In this document: positions 24,197 through 33,117 of the stretch, piece after piece | Layout: each line of letters begins with the position of its first letter | Position numbering within the stretch: position 1 is the stretch's first letter | NCBI RefSeq assembly: GCF_001563285.1 | Contig: NZ_CP005188.1 | Span: forward strand, 2,733,501 to 2,797,500 | DNA length: 64,000 nucleotides | Direction: 5' to 3' | From: Sphingobium sp. MI1205 | Lineage (GTDB): Bacteria; Pseudomonadota; Alphaproteobacteria; Sphingomonadales; Sphingomonadaceae | Position numbers and translations under genes: made by a program | Notes under the pieces: model-generated | The model's database searches: none | The model's input: only the letters and a program-made list of their open reading frames with translations | What the model was told of the DNA's origin: nothing

Positions 24197-24774
24197 AGGC
24201 CACCTCCCAACAAATCGCTGGCTGTTATCAGTGCCTGAGCAACATCCACTATCTTCTTCCCCTGATTCATCGCGCTCGACCGCAACAATGCGTAAGCATC
24301 CGGTTCCGTCAGGCCGCGCTGGCTCATCAGGATGGATTTTGCGCGGTCGATGATCTTGCGGTCGGACAGCGCGGTGCGCGCATCATCAAGCTCGCTCTGG
24401 AGACGCGCAAAGGCGTTGAACCGCCGTACTGCCAGTTCCAGCACCGGCTTCACCCGCTCCTTGCGCAGGCCATCGACCACATAAGCGGACACGCCCGCGT
24501 CGATCGCCGCCCCGATCATCGCTTCGTCGGATTGATCGACAAACATAGCGATCGGACGCGCCAGCGCACGGCTGACCGACAGCATTTCCTCCAGCGTGTC
24601 GCGGCTGGGGCTACCCAGGTCCATCAGCACGACGTCGGGCGCCATGCGTTCGAGCCGCGCGACGAAGCCGCCACGCGGGGGAACGATATGGATATCGTCA
24701 TAGCCTGCCTCGCGCAGTCCATCTTCCAGAACCGTCGCACGCAGGCCGCTGTCATCGATGATGACGATTCGCAT
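24193..24774 (-). CDS. nasT: ANTAR-domain antiterminator NasT
   Basis: A 193-residue response-regulator-like protein: receiver domain at residues 1-120 (MRIVIIDDSG, acidic D52 in VVLMDLGSP) followed by a C-terminal three-helix ANTAR RNA-binding domain (SDRKIIDRAKSILMSQRGLTEPDAYALLRSSAMNQGKKIVDVA). It is expected to bind paired hexaloop hairpins in the nirB and possibly narK leaders and prevent formation of their terminators, under control of NasS. The start was placed at MRIVIID; an upstream in-frame ATG adds 17 residues without receiver character. Confidence 0.92.
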   Translation of the reverse strand: MRIVIIDDSGLRATVLEDGLREAGYDDIHIVPPRGGFVARLERMAPDVVLMDLGSPSRDTLEEMLSVSRALARPIAMFVDQSDEAMIGAAIDAGVSAYVVDGLRKERVKPVLELAVRRFNAFARLQSELDDARTALSDRKIIDRAKSILMSQRGLTEPDAYALLRSSAMNQGKKIVDVAQALITASDLLGGGL

Positions 24775-24960
24775 TGGACCCAGCCCTTTTGGCCCTTCAG
24801 TGACCTTGATGCTGCGCCGCGTCAATCGGGCGCCGACGGCCCGGTTGTCAGCAACCAGCCCCTCCTATATCGCAGCGCTCGGACTCAAGAAGGATCGTCA
24901 CCATGGACATGCAGCTGATCGCACAGCCCCAACGCTCTGCTTTCAGGAAGTTTTTTGTCC

Positions 24961-26574
24961 ATGCCTGCCATCATTCTCTCTCATCTCAGCCGGTCTGCGC
25001 CTGACGGAACAGCCGTCCTTTCGGACCTCGATTTTCGTTTCACATCCGAGCGGATCGGCCTTGTCGGGCGCAACGGCGTCGGCAAATCGACGCTGCTTGC
25101 ACTCATCGCTGGTCGGCTGAAAGCGGGCGGCGGAAATATCCAGACCGGCGGCACCGTGGCAGAGCTGCGCCAGACGGTGCAGGTCAGGCCCGGCGATACA
25201 ATCGCTGACCTTTTCTGCGTCCGACACGCCATTGCGCTTCTTGCCAAGGCCGAAAGCGGTTTGGCGGACATGGACGAGCTGGCAGCATGCGACTGGAGGC
25301 TGCCCACCCGGATCGAAGAAGCCCTTGCCGAGGTCGGCTTGACCGCTACCCCGGAAACGCGTCTCGACCAGTTGTCGGGGGGGCAGCGGACCCGGGCGGC
25401 GCTCGCCGGCTCGGTCTTTGCCCAGCCCGACTTCCTGCTGTTTGACGAACCCACCAACAATCTGGACGCAGAGGGCTGCACGGCGCTCATGGCGCTGCTC
25501 AGGCGCTGGCGCGCGGGCGCCATCGTCGTCAGTCATGACCGCACCCTGCTTGAGGAGATGGACGCGATCGCGGAGCTGACCAGCCTGGGGATCAGCCGCC
25601 ACGGCGGCAACTATTCTTCATGGCAGGCGCGCAAGGCCATCGAACTCGCCGCTGCCGAGCAGGATCTTGCCCATGCCGAACGGCAAATGAGAGAAATCGC
25701 CAAGCGGACCCAGGTTGCCGCCGAACGCAAGCAGCGGCGCGATGCGGCCGGGGCACGCAAGGGAGCAAAGGGCGACATGCCGCGCATCCTGATCGGCATG
25801 CGAAAGGATCGCGCGGAGGGTTCAGGCGGCGAAGCGGCTCGTCTTGCCGAACGCCTCCGCCGCGACGCGGTGCAGGCGGCGGAGGCCGCGCGCGAACGGA
25901 TCGAACTTGTCGAAAGCCTGACCGTCGCATTGCCACCCACCGGCGTGCTGCCGGGCCGACGCATCGTGACGCTCGACAAGGTCACGGCAGGTCATGCCAC
26001 GGATAATCCGGTGTTGCGCGACCTGTCACTCACCATCACCGGACCCGAGCGGGTCGCCATTACCGGCCCCAACGGCGCTGGCAAATCGACGCTGCTGCAT
26101 GTCATGGCGGGCACGCTGCTCCCGCTCGCCGGTCGTGTTGATCGGGTCGCTGCCTGCGCCTTGCTCGATCAGCGCGTGGACCTGCTCGATCCACGCGCCA
26201 GCATGGCCGACAATTTCGCGCGGCTGCATCCGCAGGCCAGCCATAATGAGGTGCGAGCGGCGCTGGCCCGTTTTCGGTTTCGCGCGGACCTTGCATTACA
26301 ACGGGCCGGGCATCTGAGCGGCGGACAATTGTTGCGCGCCGGCCTCGCCTGCGTACTCGGGGGCGCTACGGCGCCGCCCCTGTTGATGTTGGATGAGCCG
26401 ACCAACCATCTCGATCTCGATAGTATCGCGGCGATCGAGCAGGGACTGCTGGGCTATGACGGCGCGCTGATTGTCGTCAGCCATGACCACGCCTTCCTGC
26501 GCGCCATCGGCATCGACCGCGAGTTCGCCTTGGCTAATGCGCCGCAGACATGTCCACCTGACCGACCGGCTTAG
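24961..26574 (+). CDS. ABC-F family ATPase
   Basis: A 537-residue soluble protein with two ABC domains and no membrane segments, as in the ABC-F translation factors (Uup/EttA/YheS). First domain: GRNGVGKSTLLALIAG, LSGGQRTRAALAGSVF, LLFDEPTNNLD. Second: GPNGAGKSTLLHVMAG, LSGGQLLRAGLACVLGG, LLMLDEPTNHLDLDSI. The linker contains a charged Arg/Lys-rich helix (HAERQMREIAKRTQVAAERKQRRDAAGARKGAK). ATG with AGGAAG upstream was chosen over a TTG two codons earlier. Its last 41 nt overlap the convergent MFS gene. Exact subfamily is uncertain; it might confer ribosome protection or act in translation. Confidence 0.88.
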   Translation: MPAIILSHLSRSAPDGTAVLSDLDFRFTSERIGLVGRNGVGKSTLLALIAGRLKAGGGNIQTGGTVAELRQTVQVRPGDTIADLFCVRHAIALLAKAESGLADMDELAACDWRLPTRIEEALAEVGLTATPETRLDQLSGGQRTRAALAGSVFAQPDFLLFDEPTNNLDAEGCTALMALLRRWRAGAIVVSHDRTLLEEMDAIAELTSLGISRHGGNYSSWQARKAIELAAAEQDLAHAERQMREIAKRTQVAAERKQRRDAAGARKGAKGDMPRILIGMRKDRAEGSGGEAARLAERLRRDAVQAAEAARERIELVESLTVALPPTGVLPGRRIVTLDKVTAGHATDNPVLRDLSLTITGPERVAITGPNGAGKSTLLHVMAGTLLPLAGRVDRVAACALLDQRVDLLDPRASMADNFARLHPQASHNEVRAALARFRFRADLALQRAGHLSGGQLLRAGLACVLGGATAPPLLMLDEPTNHLDLDSIAAIEQGLLGYDGALIVVSHDHAFLRAIGIDREFALANAPQTCPPDRPA

Positions 26575-28057
26575 GGGCGAGCCAGACCAGAGCCCCGGCG
26601 AGGAATAGTACCATCGCCGCTATCAGGAAGACATTGTTCATCGACATCACGGTCGCCTGCTGATCAACCAGATTGGCGAGCATCTCAGGTGTTTGGGCCG
26701 CGTGAATCCCTGCCTTTTCCAGCACGGATCCCGCGCCCGGATCAAGCGTGGACACAATGTCATTGCGCGCCACGCGCTGACCGTTGCCCCAGCCTGTCAA
26801 AACGAGCGAGGTGGCGATGGCGACGGCCATCGTGCGCAGAAAATTCTGCATCCCTGCTGCCGAGGCGGTCTCTTCCGGCGGTACGGAACCCAGCGTCAAC
26901 GTGGTCAGCGGGATCATGAAGAAGGGCATGGCAAATCCCTGCACGACCTGGGGCAGGGACAGCGTCCAGAAATCGGCAGTCGTGGCCCATTCCGAACGCC
27001 ACAATGTGACGAAGCCCATCCAGAAGACCGCTCCCGAGATCATGATTCGCACGTCGATCTTCCCGACTGCGCGTCCCGCGAAAGGCGCGGCAATGATCGC
27101 GGTCATGGCGGTGAAGGCGGTGACGAAACCGGCTGAATAGGCGGTGTAGCCCATGGATAACTGAAGCCATTGCGGAATGATGACGATACCCGCGAAATAG
27201 GCGCCGAAGCATAGGGAAAGCGTCACCACCCCGGACGTGAAGCCAATGTGGCGGAACACCCGCAAATCAACGATCGGATGCTCCTCCGTCAATTCCCATA
27301 TGATGAACACGAGGAAGCCGATGCCGGCCATTATGGCAAGCGCCACGATCATCGGGTCGCCGAACCAGTCGCGATCACGCCCGGTGTCGAGCATCATCTG
27401 AAGACAGGCGATCCAGAAGACCAGCAGCCCCAGCCCGATATAATCGATGGGCAGCTTTTGCCGTTCAGTTTCCACCGGACGCAGCAGCGCCATCGCCGCG
27501 AACACGCAGACGACGGCGATCGGCAGGTTGATGAAGAATATCCAGTGCCAGCTCCAATTGTCACTGATATAACCACCAATAATCGGCCCGAACGCCGGAC
27601 CTGCCAGCGTCGTCATGGCCCAAAGCGCCATCACCTTGGCCCGCTGTTCGGGCGGAAAGATGCGCATCAGCAGGGTCTGCGACATCGGCATCAGCGGCCC
27701 TCCGCACAGCCCCTGCCCAATGCGGCAGACGACGATCATACCGAGCGTCATTGACAGGCCGCACAGCAGCGAAAATATGCCAAAGCCGATCATGCCACCG
27801 ATAAAGAGGCGCACCGTGCCGAATCGCTGGGCAAGCCAGCCGGTCAGCGGCACGCAGATCGCTTCCGCGACCGCATAAGAGGTAATGATCCACGTACCCT
27901 GGTCAGGCGTTATGCCGAGATTCCCGGCAATATGCGGAACTGACACATTGGCGATGGTCAGGTCCAGCACGACCATGAAATTGCTCAACGCCAGAACGAC
28001 GGCGGCCAGCGTCCGCTGCCGAGGGGTCAGATTGAAGCTCTCGGTTGCGTGTTTCAC
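26534..28057 (-). CDS. emrB: DHA2-family MFS multidrug transporter (EmrB-like)
   Basis: A 507-residue, 14-helix drug:H+ antiporter. Motif A-type loop LAQRFGTVRLFIGG, helix 1 ALSNFMVVLDLTIANVSVPHIAGNLG, and motif C-like GPAFGPIIGGYISDNWSWHWIFFINLP are recognisable. Together with the membrane-fusion protein and outer-membrane factor encoded directly upstream it forms a tripartite efflux pump. Only 11 bp separate it from the fusion-protein stop codon. The last 41 nt overlap the end of the ABC-F gene on the other strand. Confidence 0.93.
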   Translation of the reverse strand: MKHATESFNLTPRQRTLAAVVLALSNFMVVLDLTIANVSVPHIAGNLGITPDQGTWIITSYAVAEAICVPLTGWLAQRFGTVRLFIGGMIGFGIFSLLCGLSMTLGMIVVCRIGQGLCGGPLMPMSQTLLMRIFPPEQRAKVMALWAMTTLAGPAFGPIIGGYISDNWSWHWIFFINLPIAVVCVFAAMALLRPVETERQKLPIDYIGLGLLVFWIACLQMMLDTGRDRDWFGDPMIVALAIMAGIGFLVFIIWELTEEHPIVDLRVFRHIGFTSGVVTLSLCFGAYFAGIVIIPQWLQLSMGYTAYSAGFVTAFTAMTAIIAAPFAGRAVGKIDVRIMISGAVFWMGFVTLWRSEWATTADFWTLSLPQVVQGFAMPFFMIPLTTLTLGSVPPEETASAAGMQNFLRTMAVAIATSLVLTGWGNGQRVARNDIVSTLDPGAGSVLEKAGIHAAQTPEMLANLVDQQATVMSMNNVFLIAAMVLFLAGALVWLAPKPVGQVDMSAAH

Positions 28058-28068
28058 CGCAAGACGCC

Positions 28069-29220
28069 TCAGTCGGCCGAGAGGTCGATTTCGACCTCGG
28101 TCGACAGCCCGACGCGAAGCGGATGTGCGGCCAATTCCTTGGGGTCAAGCGCGATGCGTACCGGCAGTCGCTGGACGACCTTGATCCAGTTGCCGGTCGC
28201 ATTCTGCGCCGGGATCAGCGCCAGGGACGATCCGGTGCCGCCAGAAAAACCGACGACCTTGCCATGATAGACCACATCCCCACCGTAAATGTCCGCCACG
28301 ACCCTCGCGGGCATGCCGATGCGCACCTGGCGCAACTGGCGTTCCTTGAAGTTCGCATCGACATAGACCTGGCTCAACGGCACGATGCTCATGATCGGGT
28401 TACCTTGCGCGACGCGCTGACCGACCTGCACCTGACGGCGTGTCACGACCCCGTCGATCGGCGCCCGGATGACGGTTCGCTCAAGATCGAGCTGGGCATT
28501 TTTCAGCTTCGCCTTGGCTGTCAGCACGGCAGGGTCGGTTTCCTCCGTCGATCCACGCACCAGCGCGTTATTGGCGGCAAGCTGCCCTTCGGCCGCGCCG
28601 CGCGTCGCCTGCGCCATCGCCACGCCGGCCTTCGCCTGCTCCAGCCCCGCCCGCGCGGCGGCGAACGCCTTGCGTGCGCTGGTCACCTCGTCACCCGAAA
28701 CCGCCCCTTCGGGCGCCAGCGCCTCGCGCCGCTGCAGGTCGATGCGCGCCTTGTCGAAATCGGCCTGGGCCACCGCCAGCTGGGCGCTGGCTTGGTTGAT
28801 ATCCGCGGCTCTGGCCTGCACCTGCGCGGCAAGCGACGTACTGGTGGCGGCGGTCTGACGGAAACGGCGGCGTGCTTCGGCAAGGTCCGCTTCCGCCTGC
28901 GCCAGGGCGATGCGCGCATTGGTCGGGTCCAATCGCACCAATATGTCGCCGCGCTTCACCGCCTGCGTGTCCGTCACCCGCACTTCGATCGCCTGCGCCG
29001 AAATCAGCGGCGTGACCTGGGCGATCTCCGCATTCACATAGGCATTGTCGGTCCCGACATGATTACGGCCGACAAGCAGATACCAAATGGCATAGACCGC
29101 CCCGATGATGAGCACGGCAAGGCCGAGGCGGACCAGCCATTTCTTGCGCTGTGTCATCATCCGCTCCTTCCGGTCCGCAACGCCGGTATCGGCTGTGAAT
29201 TCGGGGACTGCATCAGCCAT
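28069..29220 (-). CDS. emrA: HlyD-family membrane fusion protein (EmrA-like)
   Basis: A 383-residue periplasmic adaptor: one N-terminal membrane helix (LVRLGLAVLIIGAVYAIWYLLVG, about residues 25-47), lipoyl half-motif HVGTDNAYVNAEIAQVTPLISAQAIEVRV, a long alpha-hairpin (about 100-215) rich in Ala/Gln, the second lipoyl half VIRAPIDGVVTRRQVQVGQRVAQG, and the beta-barrel VDANFKERQLRQVRIGMPARVVADIYGG. The start MADAVPEF overlaps the end of the outer-membrane factor gene by 8 nt. Confidence 0.93.
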   Translation of the reverse strand: MADAVPEFTADTGVADRKERMMTQRKKWLVRLGLAVLIIGAVYAIWYLLVGRNHVGTDNAYVNAEIAQVTPLISAQAIEVRVTDTQAVKRGDILVRLDPTNARIALAQAEADLAEARRRFRQTAATSTSLAAQVQARAADINQASAQLAVAQADFDKARIDLQRREALAPEGAVSGDEVTSARKAFAAARAGLEQAKAGVAMAQATRGAAEGQLAANNALVRGSTEETDPAVLTAKAKLKNAQLDLERTVIRAPIDGVVTRRQVQVGQRVAQGNPIMSIVPLSQVYVDANFKERQLRQVRIGMPARVVADIYGGDVVYHGKVVGFSGGTGSSLALIPAQNATGNWIKVVQRLPVRIALDPKELAAHPLRVGLSTEVEIDLSAD

Positions 29221-30724
29221 TGGGAAAGTCCTTGGACGAAGCGCCGCTGTCGGCAAAGCCGCCGCCCAGCGCGCGAATGAGGGCGATGTCCAGCGTAAAG
29301 GCGCTGGCTTCCAGCTCCGCGACGGACTGGCGGGCCGCGAGCAACTGGTCCTCGACGTTCAGGACGTCGAGATAGGTCGAGAGGCCGCCTTGATACCGCT
29401 TCTGTGCGATCGAATAGGCTTCCTCCGACGCGGTCTGGGCGGCACGCGCTTCTGTCAGCCGCTGATAGAGAATGCGGCGGCCGGTGACGGCGTCGGCGAC
29501 TTCCTGATACGCGCCGAGCACTGTCTTGTCATAATTGGCGACCGCCTCGTCAAACACCGCCCGCGCCCCGCGATAACGACCGCTAAGCTCCCCGCCGTGA
29601 AAGATCGGCAGGCTGATTGCGGGGCCGACCGTGCCAAACAGCGAATCCTTGCTGAACAGCGTATCGAGGAAGGAGCGCGCACCGGTAGCCGAAGGATCCG
29701 TGAACGAGCTGTTATAGCCAAGCGATTGGACGCCAACGAGCGCGTTCAGGCGGACGGCCGGAAAGAAATCGGCGCGCGCAGCCTTGATCCGCTTGGCTGC
29801 GGCTTCGGTCCGGGCCAACGCAGCGGCAATGTCGGGGCGCCGCGCCACCAGGTTGGTGGTGACGTCGGCAGGCAAGCCGAGGGGAGCGGGATCGCCAAGA
29901 CGCGGCTGCGCGATGGCCAGCCCGCGATCAGGCCCGGCCCCGATCAGCGCGGCGATCTGGTGGCGTCGAATGGCGATGGATTGATCGATACCGGCAAGCG
30001 CCGCGCGAGCGGAGGCGACCGTGGCGTCGGCCTGCCGCACGCTGCCGCGCGTTTCCAGGCCGTTGCGCTGACGCTGCGCCACCAGCTTCTGGCTCGCGCT
30101 TCGGATGTCGAGCGCCCGCTCCTGAATGGCCCTTTGGTCGAACAGTCGTGCCAGATCGGCATAGGCATCCGCAACCCCGGTGGTGAGCACCAGCCGCGCC
30201 CGCTGCGCGTCGATGCGCGCGGCTTCGGCTTCAGAGGTGGCGGCGGCCAGGGCGGCGCGGTTCCTGCCCCACAGATCAAGATCGAAATTCAGGTCGAGCG
30301 TGGCCTGCCCCGTGCCCAGCCATCCCTTCGGCACGAAATCCTTGGGAAAGCCCATATTATAGCTTTGCTTGGTCGCAGCCGCCGATCCATTGGCGTCGAG
30401 CGAGGGCAGGAGCGGCGCGCCAGCCTGCTGCGCGGCGGCCGAAGCCTGGCGGAAGCGGGCAGCCGCCGCAGCCATGTCCGGCGAGGCGGCGAGTCCTTCC
30501 TCCATCAGGCGGTCTAGTTGAGCATCGCCATAGACTTTCCACCAACCCTCGGCCGGCCAAAGGCCGTCGCCCTGCCCCAGGCTCTGGGACGCGGCGATTG
30601 TTTGCGCCGTGCGAGGCTCCGGCGCAGACCCAAGGTCAGGTATCGACGCGCAAGCCGCCAGGGCCAACATCGCGGCGGCAGAGCCGCCAATGCGCAGGGA
30701 ATGAATAAAGCGACTCAAGGACAT
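29213..30724 (-). CDS. NodT-family outer-membrane efflux lipoprotein
   Basis: A 503-residue TolC-like outer-membrane factor with a lipoprotein signal (lipobox LALAAC, Cys about 25). NodT landmarks: GWWKVYGDAQLDRLMEEGLAASPDMAAAAARFRQA, the repeat partner ARRPDIAAALARTEAAAKRIKAARADFFP, and SLPIFHGGELSGRYRGARAVFDEAVANYDKTVL. It is the first gene of the outer-membrane factor, emrA, emrB operon. Its start lies in the intergenic region that holds two TetR-type palindromes. Confidence 0.93.
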   Translation of the reverse strand: MSLSRFIHSLRIGGSAAAMLALAACASIPDLGSAPEPRTAQTIAASQSLGQGDGLWPAEGWWKVYGDAQLDRLMEEGLAASPDMAAAAARFRQASAAAQQAGAPLLPSLDANGSAAATKQSYNMGFPKDFVPKGWLGTGQATLDLNFDLDLWGRNRAALAAATSEAEAARIDAQRARLVLTTGVADAYADLARLFDQRAIQERALDIRSASQKLVAQRQRNGLETRGSVRQADATVASARAALAGIDQSIAIRRHQIAALIGAGPDRGLAIAQPRLGDPAPLGLPADVTTNLVARRPDIAAALARTEAAAKRIKAARADFFPAVRLNALVGVQSLGYNSSFTDPSATGARSFLDTLFSKDSLFGTVGPAISLPIFHGGELSGRYRGARAVFDEAVANYDKTVLGAYQEVADAVTGRRILYQRLTEARAAQTASEEAYSIAQKRYQGGLSTYLDVLNVEDQLLAARQSVAELEASAFTLDIALIRALGGGFADSGASSKDFPNG

Positions 30725-30731
30725 ATAAAAC

Positions 30732-30747
30732 CGTACCGAATGGTATG
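30732..30747. promoter_or_regulatory. TetR-type operator palindrome, site 1
   Basis: Inverted repeat CGTACC-GAAT-GGTATG in the 89-bp gap between the efflux operon and the divergent TetR gene, about 8 bp from the efflux start codon. It resembles site 2, 61 bp away. One position of the arms is unpaired. Likely operator for the adjacent regulator. Confidence 0.7.
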
Positions 30748-30792
30748 AAAACCGGCATTGCGCCTGCTGCAACGCCTTGTCAACAAGAATAT

Positions 30793-30808
30793 CGTACTAT
30801 ATGGTACG
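30793..30808. promoter_or_regulatory. TetR-type operator palindrome, site 2
   Basis: Inverted repeat CGTACT-ATAT-GGTACG, 6 bp upstream of the regulator start codon. Same half-site CGTACY/RGTAYG as site 1. Centre-to-centre distance 61 bp, close to six helical turns, would place two repressor dimers on the same DNA face. This suggests joint control of regulator and pump. Confidence 0.72.
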
Positions 30809-30813
30809 CTTTG

Positions 30814-31485
30814 ATGACAGATCAAATCGATATGCCCGAATTGTCGCGGCGCGAGGCGAAAAGGCGTGATCGCCGCGACGCAATCATCCGCGTTGCGCGC
30901 AGGTCGTTTCTGGAAACCGGCTATGCGGCGACGACCATGTCCTCGATCGCCGCAGAGCTGGGGGGGTCAAAGGGGACGTTGTGGAGCTATTTCCCCAGCA
31001 AGGAGGAGCTGTTCGCCGCAGTGTTGCGCAATGCGACGGAAACCTACCATGCCGACCTGCTCCAGCTTCTTGACGCGCGCGGCGAGATAGCGCCGACACT
31101 CCTTCGCTTCGGCCATGACCTGCTGCGCAAGGTTACCTCACCCGAAGCCATCGGGCTGCACCGGCTTGTAGCGGCAGAGGCAAGCAGGTTCCCGGAAGTG
31201 GGCGCGATCTTCTTCGAACTGGCGCCCCTGCATACGCGCAATCTGCTCGCTCGCTTTCTGCAGGGCGGCATGCAACGCGGCGAGTTGCGCCCCGCCGATC
31301 CGCAATTGGCGGCCCGAATGCTCATCGTCCTGACCCTGTCCGGCTGTCATCAACAAATGATCTGGGGCAATATGGCCCCGCCCAAGCCTGAACAGATCGA
31401 GGCGGATGTCGCATTCGCCGTGGATTGCTTCCTGCGCACCTATGCACCCGAAGGGGGGAAGCCTGCGCCGTCAAGCGCGCATTAA
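30814..31485 (+). CDS. TetR family transcriptional regulator of the efflux operon
   Basis: A 223-residue TetR repressor. The N-terminal helix-turn-helix reads RRDAIIRVARRSFLETGYAATTMSSIAAELGGSKGTLWSYFPSKEELFAAVLR; the ligand-binding half resembles TetR_C regulators of AcrR/EmrR-type pumps. The ATG giving MTDQIDMPELSRR was chosen because the earlier in-frame ATG overlaps the operator palindrome of site 1. It is divergent from the efflux operon and probably senses a pump substrate. Confidence 0.9.
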   Translation: MTDQIDMPELSRREAKRRDRRDAIIRVARRSFLETGYAATTMSSIAAELGGSKGTLWSYFPSKEELFAAVLRNATETYHADLLQLLDARGEIAPTLLRFGHDLLRKVTSPEAIGLHRLVAAEASRFPEVGAIFFELAPLHTRNLLARFLQGGMQRGELRPADPQLAARMLIVLTLSGCHQQMIWGNMAPPKPEQIEADVAFAVDCFLRTYAPEGGKPAPSSAH

Positions 31486-31537
31486 CCATTTATTTGCGGG
31501 ACTATCCTAGATCAAGGCGTGCCAGGAGATGCGCGCC

Positions 31538-32161
31538 ATGCAGTTTTTCAACGCCAATGCCCTTCAACGCAAAGATGACGGCGACAGGATCGAGAGCGCA
31601 CGACCGGCGCGACGCCGTCGCCTGCTGCTGGTCGACGAGAATGAAACCGCGCGCGCTGTCATCGCCCGCCGCCTTTCACACCTGCATTATGATGTCGCGC
31701 TGGCGGAAAACGGTTTTGTGGCGCTCAACCGCCTTCTCTCCCGACCGGTCGATATCATCCTTATCGATATGGGCCTGACGATCCTGCCAGGCATTGCCAC
31801 GATGAAGAAGATCCGCGCGGCAGGGCTTGCAGGCCGGGCCAGCTTCGTGATGATTACCGGCAGGCAGGACAGCGTAAGCGCAATCGAAGCGCTTGAGGCG
31901 GGTGCCGACGATCATGTCGCAAAGCCGTTCGACTTCGATGTGCTGGACGCGCGGCTGCGCTATCTTTGCCAGCGGGCAGACGAAATTGGCGCGCTGACCC
32001 GGCACAATGCCGAACTGGACGCCCGCATTGCCCGACGCGCCCTCGAACTGGGCGAAACACGCGACGCGCTTGAGCTATTGCAAGCGGACAGGGCGCGACT
32101 GGTCTCGTCGATCCAGGCCCTGAATGATGAGATCGCCCGGTTAAACGCCGCTCGCAACTGA
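31538..32161 (+). CDS. Single-domain response regulator with coiled-coil tail
   Basis: A 207-residue protein with one receiver domain at about 28-145: LLLVDENE acidic pocket, phosphoacceptor D77 (IILIDMGL), T107 (MITGRQ) and K129 (HVAKPFD). The C-terminal 60 residues are Leu/Ala/Arg-rich and heptad-like, probably a coiled coil for dimerisation, with no DNA-binding or enzymatic output domain. No histidine kinase is nearby, so it is an orphan. The ATG with AGGAG nine bases upstream is preferred over one placed directly against that site. Confidence 0.83.
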   Translation: MQFFNANALQRKDDGDRIESARPARRRRLLLVDENETARAVIARRLSHLHYDVALAENGFVALNRLLSRPVDIILIDMGLTILPGIATMKKIRAAGLAGRASFVMITGRQDSVSAIEALEAGADDHVAKPFDFDVLDARLRYLCQRADEIGALTRHNAELDARIARRALELGETRDALELLQADRARLVSSIQALNDEIARLNAARN

Positions 32162-32163
32162 AG

Positions 32164-33117
32164 TCAGCGCAGCCAGTGCGTCGCTGCGAACCACCCGGCG
32201 ATCCCTGCCGCCATGACGCCACAGACGCCCACCACCCCCCAAAATGCCCAGGCTTCATGGGCGAATGGAATGCCATCGACATTCATGCCGAGCAGGCCGG
32301 TCAGGAAGGTCAGCGGCAGGAACACAAGCGCCACGACGGAAATTATCAGCGCCTGCCGGTTCATCTGTTCAGCGCGCAGGTCGGTTAATTCCTCATGCGC
32401 CAGCGCCGACCGTTCGCGCACCGCCTCCAATTCCTCGGCCATGCGGGCGCAGCGATCCGCCGCCTCCTGAAGATGCAGACGGTCATCGGGCTGAAGCCAT
32501 GGCGCGTCGGCTGCCGACAGCCGTTCGAGCGCCTGCCGCTGGGGCGAAATGAAGCGGCGGTAGCTGATCGCCGTCGCGCGGATTTTAGATGCTTCCCGCC
32601 GCACTTCGGCCGTGCCGCTGTCGCTGAGCGAGCTTTCAATCTCGTCCAGCGTGTCGCCGAGCTCGGCGACTTCCGGGTCGAGCGCTTCGGTGATCTCCTG
32701 GGCGAAAGCGACGATCAGGTCGCCGGGATCCTGAATCGCCCCGGCCAGCATTTTTTGCACTACTGGGTCGATCGCCGCGAGCCGCCGGTAGCTCACCGAA
32801 ATGATGCGCGCATGCTCCGCCCACAAGCGGATGGAAACCAGCGGATCGCCCTCTGCATCCTCCTCCGCCCCCAGCCCTCGCAGGTTGACCAGCGCGCCAT
32901 GCGCCATCAAAGTGCAGCGCGGGCGCGTTTCCTGTGCCAGCAGCGCGGACAGCGCCGCTCCCGGCAGATTATCGCAGCGCGACACGATGGCTCGCGCATC
33001 TTCCCGCCAGCCGTCGGCGTGGATCCAGCTGAATGCCGCGTGATCGGCCTCCGCGCAAAAGGCATCGAGTGAAATCTCCCGTGCCTGACCGCGATCGCTG
33101 ACGAGAACCCGGCTCAT
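32164..33117 (-). CDS. zntB: ZntB/CorA-family divalent cation transporter
   Basis: A 317-residue CorA-superfamily protein. A large cytoplasmic N-terminal domain is followed by two C-terminal membrane helices. The pore signature GMN is present in FLTGLLGMNVDGIPFAHEAWAFW after the first helix. The sequence around it (GMNVDGIPF) is that of ZntB zinc transporters rather than CorA magnesium channels. The start overlaps the stop of the siroheme synthase gene by 4 nt, so lysA, the siroheme gene and zntB are a coupled chain. Confidence 0.87.
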   Translation of the reverse strand: MSRVLVSDRGQAREISLDAFCAEADHAAFSWIHADGWREDARAIVSRCDNLPGAALSALLAQETRPRCTLMAHGALVNLRGLGAEEDAEGDPLVSIRLWAEHARIISVSYRRLAAIDPVVQKMLAGAIQDPGDLIVAFAQEITEALDPEVAELGDTLDEIESSLSDSGTAEVRREASKIRATAISYRRFISPQRQALERLSAADAPWLQPDDRLHLQEAADRCARMAEELEAVRERSALAHEELTDLRAEQMNRQALIISVVALVFLPLTFLTGLLGMNVDGIPFAHEAWAFWGVVGVCGVMAAGIAGWFAATHWLR

